Part shown: in pieces, positions 1 to 7,016 of the stretch
Layout of the letters: each line of letters begins with the position of its first letter
How positions within the stretch are numbered: the first letter of the stretch is position 1
Source of the DNA: Blastopirellula retiformator
GTDB lineage: Bacteria; Planctomycetota; Planctomycetia; Pirellulales; Pirellulaceae
Direction of reading: 5' to 3'
Assembly: GCF_007859755.1 (NCBI RefSeq)
Contig: NZ_SJPF01000002.1
Span: forward strand, 639,729-703,728
DNA length: 64,000 bases
Notes under the pieces: model-generated
The model's database searches: none
Seen by the model: only the letters and a program-made list of their open reading frames with translations
Told to the model about the DNA's origin: nothing
Program-made: the position numbers and the translations under genes

Positions 1-902
1 CTGGATCGCCAGCATCGATCGTTCCCGCTGTGTGCCGTCGTAAAAGTGGCAGCTGAGGAGATATAGTCATCCCCTTGCTCCAGGATGTTGGCGTGGCCGG
101 GGCCGATGAAGGGGGCGTTGGTTTCTAGCAGTAATGTGCCGCCTCCTTGTGCCAGGTCAACGCCCTCTTGGTCGAGATAGGGGCTGGTGATCGTGCGACT
201 GCGGCCGACGCGGATGTTGTAGGTACTTTCGACGCCGCGGCAGCATTTGCCCCAATTCACACGCAGGTAGTACCAACCGTCGTGCTGATACAGGTGAGGC
301 GCTTCGATCTCTTTGGTGCTGGCGATGGTGCGCATCGTCTTGTCGCCGTCCAGACGGAGCCCCGTCTGCGGGTCGAGCTGGATCAGCTGAATACCGCTCC
401 AGAACGAACCAAAAGTCATCCACAACTGGCCGTCGTCGGTGCGAATCACCGCCGGGTCGATCGCATTGAAGTTGTCGCCGCGGTGCGACCGGACGACAAT
501 TCCTTCGTCAGTCCAGCGATAGTGGGGATCGTCGGGGTCAAGCGTTGGATTGGAAGCGAGCGCGATCGCCGAGACGGATGACATCGGGCGCCCAATAGTG
601 GCCGCGCTGATCGGGCGCCACGTCGGTCACCCAGGCCGGTATCTCTGGGAAAACGCGTGGCCCTCGCCGCCAGGTCTGTAGGTCGGTCGACCGCCAGGAA
701 GGGACGCCCCGCCCGGTCGAGAAGCACCAATACTCGCCGTTGCAATTTACGATCGAAGAGGGATCGTGGACGCTGATGTTGCGTTTGCCGTGTTGCGTTA
801 GGATCGCGGCGTCTGAGTCATTTGCCGGCGTTTTTTTCCGAGAGTGAACGTGTTGCAGCCGAGTAGTAGGACGAAGGCGGCGAGGATCGTTCTCTTGCGC
901 AT
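1..902 (-). pseudogene. Broken GH43 arabinanase-like lipoprotein gene (3' end outside window)
   Basis: Conceptual translation gives a glycoside hydrolase family 43 protein of the endo-arabinanase type: HDPSSIV, then YWAPDVIRLGDR, later FNAIDPAVIR, WMTFGSFWSGI and KEIEAPHLY. The gene begins at ATG 902 with a lipoprotein signal (MRKRTILAAFVLLLGC, lipobox LLGC), so the ancestor was probably an exported sugar-polymer hydrolase. It is broken twice. A run of seven A on the coding strand (831-837) shifts the signal peptide out of frame with the enzyme; an eighth A would restore it. Near 552-571 the frame shifts again after LGDR, and the roughly 18 residues that normally follow in this family are missing before NPTLDPDDPHYRW. 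The downstream part stays open to the window edge. The family call is firm. Whether the A-run shift is real or a sequencing error cannot be told from here, but the internal deletion argues for real decay. Confidence 0.8.
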
Positions 903-942
903 GATGAAGACTCTTCTTGTCGGTCGCCATGACCGGAGCGTC

Positions 943-1008
943 GTAGGCTGGGTCGAGACCCAGCTCTTCCTTCCAGCCGCAAGTTGCTGGGTCGCGACTC
1001 AGCCTACG
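943..1008. repeat. Dispersed hairpin repeat, copy 1
   Basis: A 66-base imperfect palindrome starting CGTAGGCTGGGTCGAGACCC and ending CTCAGCCTACG. A close copy lies at 2058-2124. Together they bracket the orphan secretin gene at 1201-2046. Each half also carries a smaller GCTGGGTC/GACCCAGC pairing, so the transcript would fold strongly. It is of REP/MITE size and encodes nothing. Confidence 0.85.
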
Positions 1009-1200
1009 CGGACTTGCTATAAATTCGCGACGTTTCGAACAAACGGTGTTGGCGGACCGCATTCATGGCCACTCAAGGCAGTGACCATGGCGCCGCCGAT
1101 TGCTAGCAGCCTCAATTGCCATTCTAACCACGGCGTCGGGCCGGTACACTTCCCCCCGATTCAGCTGTCCTTATTCCCCTGCCAGCGCTGGAGATTTGCG

Positions 1201-2046
1201 ATGTTGGTCCGTCCCCTTTCGTTACTGCTGCTGTTCGGTCTGCCGGCGATCAGCTGGGGTCAAAATCCACGGCCAGAAGTGGACCAAGCGGAGATTTCGC
1301 CGGCGGAAGAGTTGCAGCGATTGGTCACGGCGCGGGATGCGCTGACGGCCAAGATTGATCGCCTGCGAAAGACGGCCGGCCTGCCTCAGCAGGTGTGCGT
1401 CTCGGTGAAATTTCTCGAGTTGTCGCTGAACGAGGCCCGCCGGGCGAACTTACAGATTGAAGGAGTCGATACGAAAACGCTGCAGCCTTTCCGGTTTGCG
1501 AAGCTGCTCTTCCCTGCGGGCCAGGCGCAACAGGTCGGCGGCGACGTATCGACCGGAGCGCACCTTCTCGAAAACGATCAGCGGCTAGACAAGGTTCTCG
1601 CCGATCTCAAGAAGGCAGGCGCCGTTCGACTCATCGCCGAGCCGACGGTAATGTCCCTGAGCGGTCGCCCCGCCGCTTTCCATTCTGGCGGTGAATTTCC
1701 GATTCTCGCCACCCAGGCGGACGGCAAAACGGCGACGCAACATCGCCGCTATGGCACCCACGTCGACATCACCCCGGTAGTGCTCGGCAACGGTAAGATC
1801 AAACTTGATTTGCACCCCGAAGTTAGCGAACTCGATCCCAAACTGAACGTGACGACCAATGGCGTCACCGTACCTGGCCTACGTAGCCGGGGGATCCGCA
1901 CCCACATCGAAATGAAGAGCGGGCAGACCTATCTACTGTCAGGCCTGGTGCAGCAAGGGAAGAACAAGACCGCAGACGGCGAGCCGGAAGAGATCGAGTT
2001 GGTCGTGATCGTGAAGGCGGAGATCGTTGATCCGCTGTTGCGGTAG
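1201..2046 (+). CDS. Orphan secretin-domain (type II/III secretion, CpaC-like C-domain) protein
   Basis: A 281-residue protein with a Sec signal peptide (MLVRPLSLLLLFGLPAISWG, cleavage before QN), a short helical stretch at about residues 35-60, then the C-terminal domain typical of outer-membrane secretins: VCVSVKFLELSL, IAEPTVMSLSGRPAAFHSGGEFPI, GTHVDITPVVLGNGKIKLDLHPEVSELD, RTHIEMKSGQTYLLSGLVQ and the final ELVVIVKAEIVDPL. It lacks the N-terminal domains and the length of a working secretin such as the Tad one at 14830-16689. The open frame extends further upstream, but ATG 1201 is chosen because the signal peptide begins there and the upstream part crosses the hairpin repeat. It stands alone between two repeat copies. 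It could be a regulatory or accessory secretin-like protein or a reduced remnant. The domain call is confident, the role is unknown. Confidence 0.78.
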   Translation: MLVRPLSLLLLFGLPAISWGQNPRPEVDQAEISPAEELQRLVTARDALTAKIDRLRKTAGLPQQVCVSVKFLELSLNEARRANLQIEGVDTKTLQPFRFAKLLFPAGQAQQVGGDVSTGAHLLENDQRLDKVLADLKKAGAVRLIAEPTVMSLSGRPAAFHSGGEFPILATQADGKTATQHRRYGTHVDITPVVLGNGKIKLDLHPEVSELDPKLNVTTNGVTVPGLRSRGIRTHIEMKSGQTYLLSGLVQQGKNKTADGEPEEIELVVIVKAEIVDPLLR

Positions 2047-2057
2047 ACGCGGAGGCA

Positions 2058-2124
2058 CGTAGGCTGGGTCGAGACCCAGCTCTTCGTTCCAGCTGCAAGT
2101 TGCTGGGTCTTGACCCAGCCTACG
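2058..2124. repeat. Dispersed hairpin repeat, copy 2
   Basis: Near-identical to 943-1008 and in the same orientation. It starts 12 bases after the stop codon of the secretin-domain gene and can fold end to end. It could act as a transcript-stabilising or terminating hairpin for that gene, but having two copies shows that it is a dispersed repeat. Confidence 0.85.
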
Positions 2125-2220
2125 GTACTCCTAACACTGAAAAACTTTCGCGGCGTGCTCTCTTGGTGTAGGCTAACGGTACCCACCCACCATTGCTTGC
2201 CTACAGCGAGTAACCATCCC

Positions 2221-2384
2221 GTGAACGCCCCCTTCGATCGATCTTTTTAGCGGCCGCGATTTGCCTGGTTGCCGCTTCTGTTACGTCTGGCGCCAAGCGC
2301 CCCAATGTGCTGTTCATTGCGGCTGACGATATGAACTGCGACCTGGGTGCGTACGGCGATCCCTTGGTCAAGACGTCGAACCTT
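2221..2384 (+). pseudogene. Sulfatase gene stub (N-terminal fragment)
   Basis: The frame through 2304-2384 reads PNVLFIAADDMNCDLGAYGD followed by PLVKTSNL, the opening of a formylglycine-dependent sulfatase; the DD pair would be metal ligands. It is preceded in the same frame by a hydrophobic export signal (FLAAAICLVAASVTSGA). A GTG at 2221 looks like the old start, but the frame breaks at the T run at 2244-2248, and homology stops abruptly at about residue 50, where unrelated repeat and IS sequence begins. The catalytic Cys/Ser-x-Pro-x-Arg segment is absent. This is a truncated relic, of interest because planctomycetes carry many sulfatases for sulfated polysaccharides. Confidence 0.7.
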
Positions 2385-2414
2385 GGGAGCAATCTGAAGG
2401 GACGGGGGTCAAAT

Positions 2415-2743
2415 TCACAACGCGGGCCTTTTCTCTACCGTCCCCTTTTCTCTACCAATCGCCTGCTCGACAATCGCGGCGAGCCCGTCATGACTCTTGC
2501 GAAAATCGACCGGCGCAGACGCGACGAAGATTTTTGACGAGCCAGGCACGCTTAACATGCAGAGCCTCGCAGCAGTTCCCATGTCATCGCGAGCGTCGCG
2601 CGGTCAAAGCCGGGCGGCACTTCCACGCGAACGCCAGCGAAGTGAATCCGCAACGGCTCACCCGCAACGATCAAGTTGTTTGCACACCGCTCGCGGTCAA
2701 CCACCACTTCCACCGCAACATCCCGTCGCGGCCCTTTCGTCAT
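2415..2743 (-). pseudogene. IS66-family relic: tnpA 3' end plus tnpB 5' end
   Basis: Two overlapping fragments lie in the order normal for IS66. Frame one (2743 to 2552) ends LRIHFAGVRVEVPPGFDRAT and resembles the C-terminus of the small IS66 accessory protein TnpA. Its TAA overlaps the ATG of frame two (2558) in ATGTTAA, the coupling seen between tnpA and tnpB. Frame two opens MLSVPGSSKIFVASAPVDFR, with KSHDGLAAIVEQ after it, the conserved start of TnpB. TnpB then runs into unrelated sequence near 2460 and stops at 2415. The large transposase gene tnpC is missing. A dead IS66 remnant adjoins a family-A repeat at 2771. Confidence 0.72.
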
Positions 2744-2770
2744 CGCTTTTTTCTCCCCACTTGAATCTAA

Positions 2771-2888
2771 CTGCCTGTTGAAAAATGCCCTCGTGGCATT
2801 TTTCAACCTCGCCAGGCTCAGAGCGTAGCTCTTCGCGGCTCGCATCCTTGCGATCACGCAGTCCGTCGAGAAAATCAACGGACTGCTA
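2771..2888. repeat. MITE-like repeat family A, copy 1 (short form)
   Basis: About 118 bases from CTGCCTGTTGA to ATCAACGGACTG, containing the hairpin AAAAATGCC/GGCATTTTT near the left end and AGTCCGT/ACGGACT at the right end. The ends are imperfect inverted repeats (8 of 11). It is flanked by CTAA on both sides (2767-2770 and next to 2886), which looks like a 4-base target duplication. Related copies lie at 3480, 25101 and 56528, with a deletion derivative at 63100. Short open frames running through these copies are repeat-derived, not genes. Confidence 0.88.
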
Positions 2889-2969
2889 AACCGCCTGTGA
2901 TGAGATCAGGCTATCATGGGCGGGAAGATGCGGTTGGCCGAACGGTTACCTCCTACCGACATTTCCTTT

Positions 2970-3011
2970 TTGCATTTCTTTTGCACCTGCACTACAATAG
3001 ACATTCTATTG
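2970..3011 (+). promoter_or_regulatory. Promoter with overlapping palindrome for the first Fur-family gene
   Basis: A TTGCAT hexamer at 2970-2975 and TACAAT at 2993-2998, 17 bases apart, form a good sigma70-type promoter. The inverted repeat CAATAG-N5-CTATTG (2995-3011) covers the -10 box and the likely start site. That placement suits repression, most simply by the Fur-type protein encoded 16 bases further on. Confidence 0.6.
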
Positions 3012-3026
3012 CAAAAGGAAACACCC

Positions 3027-3470
3027 ATGACACGGCCCCGCGGATCGGCTTACTCGGTTGAAAACGTCAGGTCTTTGCTGCGCGGCGCCGGAATGCGATG
3101 CACGGCCGCTCGAATCGCAGTCATCCAGTCGTTGAGCGATTCCGAAGCCCCGTTGAGCATGAACAACGTCGTCGACGATCTGGCGGAGTTTGGATTTGAC
3201 AAGTCGACGATCTATCGCACGCTGATCGACCTAGAACAAGCCAGTCTCGTCGCGATGCTCGAATTGGGGAATTCGAGCCGGCGGTTTGAATTAACGCCGT
3301 TCCCGGAGAGCGACGGCGGTACGCATCCTCATTTCCTTTGTACCGAATGCGGAAAACTGATCTGCTTACCTGGTTTTCATGTCAACGTGACGCCTGACGA
3401 CAACCTGCAAGACTTGCCGGGCGAGTTAACCGAGGTTCTGCTGAAAGGTCGTTGCGATTCCTGCAGCTAG
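3027..3470 (+). CDS. Fur-family metal-responsive transcriptional regulator 1
   Basis: A 147-residue Fur superfamily repressor. An N-terminal winged helix (about 10-80, with MRCTAARIAVIQSL and DKSTIYRTLIDLEQASLV) is followed by the dimerisation/metal domain with HPHFLCTECGKLICL and a C-terminal CDSC, giving the two CxxC pairs of the structural zinc site. ATG 3027 is chosen over the longer upstream frame because AAAGGAA lies just ahead of it and the promoter/palindrome at 2970-3011 would otherwise fall inside the gene. Members sense Fe, Zn, Mn or peroxide; the sequence does not say which. A second Fur-family gene lies 1 kb away in the opposite orientation with a histidine-rich exported protein between them, which favours zinc or another divalent transition metal. 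Confidence 0.88.
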   Translation: MTRPRGSAYSVENVRSLLRGAGMRCTAARIAVIQSLSDSEAPLSMNNVVDDLAEFGFDKSTIYRTLIDLEQASLVAMLELGNSSRRFELTPFPESDGGTHPHFLCTECGKLICLPGFHVNVTPDDNLQDLPGELTEVLLKGRCDSCS

Positions 3471-3479
3471 GCGGCTAGA

Positions 3480-3597
3480 TGCCTGTTGAAAAATGCCAGC
3501 GTGGCATTTTCCAACCTCGCCAGGCTCAGAGCATAGCTCTTCGCGGATCGCATCCGTGCGATCACGGAGTCCGTCGAGAAAATCAACGGACTGCTAG
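3480..3597. repeat. MITE-like repeat family A, copy 2 (short form)
   Basis: Same structure as 2771-2888, with the terminal AGTCCGT/ACGGACT hairpin intact and the left hairpin carrying one mismatch. It is flanked by CTAG on both sides. It sits 9 bases after the stop codon of the first Fur-family gene. Confidence 0.88.
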
Positions 3598-3691
3598 AGC
3601 GGTACAGCACAAGAATGGATTCGATCTTCCAAAGTCGGCCAGGGATGGCCTTTTCCCTCCTCATCTTCACGCGATCGAGCGCCAAAGAACG

Positions 3692-3718
3692 AAAAACGCC
3701 CGGCGGTTGGCCGGGCGT
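3692..3718 (-). terminator. Rho-independent terminator of the His-rich gene
   Basis: Read on the minus strand, CGCCCGG / CCGGGCG form a strong GC stem with a short loop, followed directly by a run of five T. It lies 36 bases past the stop codon of the minus-strand histidine-rich gene. Confidence 0.85.
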
Positions 3719-3753
3719 CCTGTTCGTTTTACTCGCCGCTAAATAGCGCGTTG

Positions 3754-4230
3754 CTAGTCGTGCGAATGCTCGTGGAACTTGCTCAGATGCTTTTTCACGA
3801 ACTTCAGCAGGCCGTCGATCAGGTCGTCGTGATCCTTTTCCATTTCGGTCAGCTTCTTGCCGACAGCCGCATGCTCGGCTTGCAATTTCTCGTGCGACTT
3901 TTCGAGCTTGTCGTGCGAATCTTCGTCGTGCGAGTCGAGTTCTTCTTCGTGTTCGGCGATGTGTTCGGCATGAACGCGGATTTCTTCCGCCATTTCTTCC
4001 AGTTCGGCGTCATGGGCGAGGATCTCGGCCTCGAGCATCGCCAAGGCGGCGAGCGCCTCCTTGTGCTGAATCCGCATTTTGCCGATCTGCGTCATCCACT
4101 TTTGATGATCGGCGACATCCTTCTGATGCTCTTCGTGCATCTCTTCATGCTCAGCATCGGCGCCAACCGCGATCCCGGGGGCAAACAATAGAGCGCCCAT
4201 CAACAGCCAGGCATAATGGGAAGTAGTCAT
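3754..4230 (-). CDS. Exported histidine- and glutamate-rich coiled-coil protein
   Basis: 158 residues, starting at ATG 4230 with GGAG eight bases upstream. A signal peptide (MTTSHYAWLLMGALLFAPGIAVG, cleavage near ADA) is followed by an almost wholly helical, highly charged body with about 18 His and many Glu/Asp (EHEEMHEEH, HAEHIAEHEEELDSHDEDSH, FHEHSHD at the end). The heptad-like spacing suggests a coiled coil in the periplasm. The His/Asp clusters suggest metal binding; this is inferred from composition, as I know no named family. It lies between two Fur-type regulators, has palindromes upstream (4344-4384) and its own terminator, so it is probably a single-gene, metal-regulated unit: a buffer or scavenger of zinc or similar. 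Confidence 0.8.
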   Translation of the reverse strand: MTTSHYAWLLMGALLFAPGIAVGADAEHEEMHEEHQKDVADHQKWMTQIGKMRIQHKEALAALAMLEAEILAHDAELEEMAEEIRVHAEHIAEHEEELDSHDEDSHDKLEKSHEKLQAEHAAVGKKLTEMEKDHDDLIDGLLKFVKKHLSKFHEHSHD

Positions 4231-4343
4231 TTTCGATCTCCAATCGAGAGCTTGGGGGGGTAACCAACCGGTGTGAGAATATAGCACGCGTTTGGCGGTT
4301 GGGGCGAAAAAATATTTGCCGCGGATCGTGCGATAATCAGTCC

Positions 4344-4384
4344 GTACACCTGCACAGAACGTGTACAAATCGCAATTGAATTGC
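4344..4384 (-). promoter_or_regulatory. Two palindromes upstream of the His-rich gene (putative Fur-family operators)
   Basis: GTACAC-N11-GTGTAC (4344-4366) is followed five bases on by the perfect 13-base palindrome GCAATTGAATTGC (4372-4384). The second has the same 6-1-6 GCAA...TTGC layout as the palindrome ahead of the neighbouring Fur-family gene (4970-4984). Both lie in the 197-base gap upstream of the His-rich gene. Assigning them to a Fur-type regulator is inference. Confidence 0.5.
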
Positions 4385-4427
4385 ACACAGCCAGAAGCCC
4401 CCGCGACAGGGACATTGCGTTCGCTTG

Positions 4428-4898
4428 TTATGCCTGGGGTCGACAGACTCGGCAACGCCCTTTGATCAGCATGTCGGTCGCCTCGATGTCGCTCGCCCCT
4501 GCGAGAACGGCGACGCTCTGCTGCACCGACACCTCGCGCAAGCAGCGCAATTCGCCGCATTTCACGCAGTAGAAATAGGGATGGCGAACGGCAGGTTCGC
4601 CATCGTACCGAAAGTCGGCGATCTCAAAGAAGCGATCGCTTTCGCCGGTCTCGATTCGCCAGACGATTTCCGCGGCGGCGAACTCCGTGAGCCCGCGAAA
4701 TACGGTTGAAGCGTCATATTGCGGAAGTCGCGCGGCAATCTCGTGGTGCGTCAGCGGTCGATCTGCGGCGACAAGACATGCCAATACGTCCATACGTGCT
4801 TCGGTGACGCGCACCTTCGCCTTTTCAAGCAGCCGAGCGAGGCGCGACGGGGTTAGCAAAACCCGTTCGATAATCTGTCGACCATTGCGGTGCGGCAT
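4428..4898 (-). CDS. Fur-family metal-responsive transcriptional regulator 2
   Basis: A 156-residue Fur superfamily protein with a winged helix (about 15-90: RVTEARMDVLACL, HHEIAARLPQYDASTVFRGL) and a metal/dimer domain with HPYFYCVKCGELRCL plus a C-terminal CRVC, so both CxxC pairs of the structural zinc site are present. It is clearly diverged from the Fur homologue at 3027-3470, with a different recognition helix and FRGL in place of YRTL, so it probably has a different operator or metal. The start at 4898 is forced, since an in-frame TGA lies four codons upstream. A perfect palindrome at 4970-4984 precedes it. The spacing to the divergent flp gene (348 bases) leaves room for separate promoters. 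Confidence 0.87.
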   Translation of the reverse strand: MPHRNGRQIIERVLLTPSRLARLLEKAKVRVTEARMDVLACLVAADRPLTHHEIAARLPQYDASTVFRGLTEFAAAEIVWRIETGESDRFFEIADFRYDGEPAVRHPYFYCVKCGELRCLREVSVQQSVAVLAGASDIEATDMLIKGRCRVCRPQA

Positions 4899-5246
4899 GA
4901 GTTTGGTGAATCAGCGTACTTTAGATCGTGGCCGCGCCGCGGCGGAAACTTGTTTCTCCTTGCCAATATTGCAAAAGTTTTGCATTTTGCAAACCATCCT
5001 CTGTTGACGTGCGTATGCTCTTGAAGAAGAATCAAGGAAATGGAAGTTCGCGACGGCGAGCTCACCAGGGTCGCACTTGCCAAGCTCACGCAAAGCGACC
5101 CGGGATTTGTTCCCTTGATGAGATGCGACTGGTGAGTCGCGACCAGTCAGCGCTACAACCGCGACGCACGCGTTCACACGATTTACAGTTTTGAAATTGG
5201 CCGCCCCTCCCCAAGTTGCGGCCCTATCCCCTCAGGAGAGTTTATT
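4899..5246. other. Divergent intergenic region between Fur-family gene 2 and flp
   Basis: 348 bases without a credible gene. It holds the 15-base palindrome TGCAAAAGTTTTGCA (4970-4984) on the regulator side and the inverted repeat GACTGGT-N8-ACCAGTC (5127-5148) on the pilus side, about 100 bases ahead of flp. A GGAG at 5233-5236 is the flp ribosome-binding site. I could not fix a pilus promoter. Confidence 0.5.
4970..4984 (-). promoter_or_regulatory. Perfect 15-base palindrome upstream of Fur-family gene 2
   Basis: TGCAAAAGTTTTGCA reads the same on both strands around a central base. It lies 72 bases upstream of the start codon, where a promoter would be expected, and has the TGCAA...TTGCA form shared in part by the other palindromes in this regulator cluster. 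Probably an autoregulatory operator. Confidence 0.55.
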
Positions 5247-5597
5247 ATGATTCGCAAGTTCGTACGTAACCGCAAAGGCCAAGGCTTGGTCGAATATGGT
5301 CTGATCATCGCCGGCGTCGCCCTGATCTGCGCCGCCGCCGTCTCGGTCTTTGGTCACAAGACCAGCGATCTGATTTCGGCTGTCGCGACTATCATCCCCG
5401 GCGCTCATGCGGACGACAACGGTCCGATCGTCAGCGGCAAGCTGATCGAAACTGCTCAAGACGGCACGACGAACGCCATCTCGCTGGACGCTGCCACCAT
5501 CGTTACCAACTCTGCAACGGAACGTCTCGGAAACAACGTCGGTGTTGCTTCTGCTTCAACCGGCGGATTCGGCGGTCTGATCCTCGAAGCGGAATAA
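5247..5597 (+). CDS. flp: Flp-type major pilin
   Basis: 116 residues. A short positively charged leader ends in KG, then QGLVEYGLIIAGVALICAA: prepilin peptidase should cut after Gly11, leaving Glu at +5 and Tyr at +6 as in the type IVb Flp family, followed by one hydrophobic helix. The tail of about 75 residues is longer than in most Flp pilins (usually 50-80 residues in all) and rich in small and polar residues, so it may be surface-exposed. The ribosome-binding site CAGGAG precedes the ATG. It is the first gene of the Tad locus and is separated from the rest by a terminator at 5619, the usual arrangement for making pilin in excess of the assembly proteins. Confidence 0.9.
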   Translation: MIRKFVRNRKGQGLVEYGLIIAGVALICAAAVSVFGHKTSDLISAVATIIPGAHADDNGPIVSGKLIETAQDGTTNAISLDAATIVTNSATERLGNNVGVASASTGGFGGLILEAE

Positions 5598-5618
5598 CAT
5601 TTGCTTCTCTGCGATACG

Positions 5619-5654
5619 AACCTCGCCGTCAAAACCTGGCGGCGAGGTTTTCTT
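5619..5654 (+). terminator. Terminator between flp and the Tad assembly genes
   Basis: AACCTCGCCG and CGGCGAGGTT form a perfect 10-base-pair stem with an 11-base loop, followed by a T-rich tail. It starts 22 bases after the flp stop codon. Partial read-through would give high pilin and lower assembly-gene expression. Confidence 0.88.
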
Positions 5655-5692
5655 ATCGTTACTTTTCCCTGCAACCCGATTGCATTTTGCGA

Positions 5693-6121
5693 ATGATTTG
5701 GCTCATTCCAACTATCGTGTTAACTATCGCCACGGCTTGCGATTTGCGGACGCGAGAGATCCCTGACTGGCTATCGCTCGCTCTCCTCTCCTGGGGCGTG
5801 ATCGCGAAGCTCGCGGGGTGGAGCCACATACCCTGGCTCGGGATGTTGGTCGGCGGCGGTATCGGGCTCGGTCTGGGACTGTTGCTTTTTTACCTGGGCG
5901 GACTGGGAGGCGGCGATGGCAAGCTGATCACCGCACTCGGGTTCGCCATTGGGCCGCTTGGATTGATCGTGACGCTGTTCGGCATGGCCCTGGCCGGCGG
6001 CGTGCTGGCGATTGTCGCCAAGTTGCGTGGGCAAGCCGACTACGCCTATGTCCCGGCGATTTTGGCCGGATGGTTCCTGTGCGTCGGCTACGACTGGTTT
6101 GGCGCCCGCTCCTTGCTGTAG
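5693..6121 (+). CDS. cpaA: Prepilin peptidase, TadV/CpaA type
   Basis: A small (142 residues) polytopic membrane aspartyl protease of the type IV prepilin peptidase family, in the short form without the methyltransferase domain. The two catalytic aspartates are visible: CDLRTREIPDW near the N-terminus and GGGDGKLITALG in the middle (GxGD motif). About five membrane segments. It should process Flp and the TadE/TadG pseudopilins, and perhaps the DUF1559 proteins at 56888 and 60119, for which no other peptidase is seen here. ATG 5693 is chosen; a TTG two codons earlier is possible. Confidence 0.9.
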   Translation: MIWLIPTIVLTIATACDLRTREIPDWLSLALLSWGVIAKLAGWSHIPWLGMLVGGGIGLGLGLLLFYLGGLGGGDGKLITALGFAIGPLGLIVTLFGMALAGGVLAIVAKLRGQADYAYVPAILAGWFLCVGYDWFGARSLL

Positions 6122-6145
6122 TCTTTTCACCCCTTCGAATCGATC

Positions 6146-6997
6146 ATGACCCCTCGAATAAAACGCCGCGGACAATCGCTCGTCGAATTCGCCCTGGTCG
6201 CGCTGGTCACCTACATGCTGCTGGCGGCGATTTTGACGTTCGGTCAATTGTTTTTTACGGCGCAGGTGGTGCAGTCGGCGGCGAATACGCTGGCGCGGGA
6301 GATCTCGGTGGCGGAGATCCCAGAGGAGCCGGAAATCGAAGACGTCGAAGATTGGATCTATCCGCGAAACGAGGACAGCGACGACATTGCAGGCAGAAAA
6401 GCCGCGTTCGCTTCCCGCGTCTTCGATCCGGAGTTACTGATTTTTGATGTCGACGCGAATTTGCCAGCGGGAAAAACTCTGCGTCAACACATCGACGAGG
6501 ATTGGCCGACGGTCAACAAGATGCTATCGGTCGTCATGATCAACGATGGAACGTACTTCCGGTTTCCTGGCGCAGTCAGGGATCCAATGGGAGAGTCCCC
6601 CGGTTTCTACATCGCTCAATCCAATGACGGCGAGTCTGTCGAGTGGATACCGGTTGTTGAAGATTTCAGCAGCGGTAAATTTCCATTTTCTCCCGATCCA
6701 GAAACGGGAGGAATCGTCGCCGCACGAATCAACTATCCCTTCCATTCGGCCTCTATGTCGGCGATGCGGAAGCCGGAAGTGTTCGGCGACTCAAACATGG
6801 GCGAATACATCGAAGCGGACGTCACGGAGTTTGACGTCGCTGCTCCGGAACCTCTCGATCCGCGAACCGAACTTTACGGCGGCACCAATGGACTCGGTCG
6901 CCAATATGCCTGGGGTACCCAGGTCCGCCCTTACCGTCACATCCTCTCCGGCCAGGCAGTCTATCGCCGGGAAGTTTTTATCCCCCCGGCTCAATAG
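6146..6997 (+). CDS. tadE: TadE-like pseudopilin
   Basis: 283 residues. The N-terminus KRRGQSLVEFALVALVTYML has the processing site (after Gly9, Glu at +5) and single hydrophobic helix of TadE-type pseudopilins, which help assemble the Flp fibre. The remaining 240 residues, probably periplasmic, are acidic and unusually long for TadE (often 130-200 in all). It lies 24 bases after cpaA and 19 bases before cpaB, so it is in the same operon. Confidence 0.85.
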   Translation: MTPRIKRRGQSLVEFALVALVTYMLLAAILTFGQLFFTAQVVQSAANTLAREISVAEIPEEPEIEDVEDWIYPRNEDSDDIAGRKAAFASRVFDPELLIFDVDANLPAGKTLRQHIDEDWPTVNKMLSVVMINDGTYFRFPGAVRDPMGESPGFYIAQSNDGESVEWIPVVEDFSSGKFPFSPDPETGGIVAARINYPFHSASMSAMRKPEVFGDSNMGEYIEADVTEFDVAAPEPLDPRTELYGGTNGLGRQYAWGTQVRPYRHILSGQAVYRREVFIPPAQ

Positions 6998-7016
6998 CTA
7001 ACTCCTCAAGAGATTC

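Noticed and set aside
147-581. 144-codon plus-strand frame at the left edge
   Set aside because: It is antisense to the GH43 pseudogene, whose conserved motifs are unmistakable on the minus strand.
2552-2878. 108-codon minus-strand frame through a family-A repeat and the IS66 fragment
   Set aside because: Its first half is the repeat itself; similar frames recur at 3467-3685, 24924-25175 and 56303-56602. Only the last 63 codons carry the TnpA-like sequence, reported separately.
5200-5246. Possible sigma54 promoter ahead of flp (TTGG...TTGC)
   Set aside because: The GG and GC elements are 17 bases apart, not the required 10.
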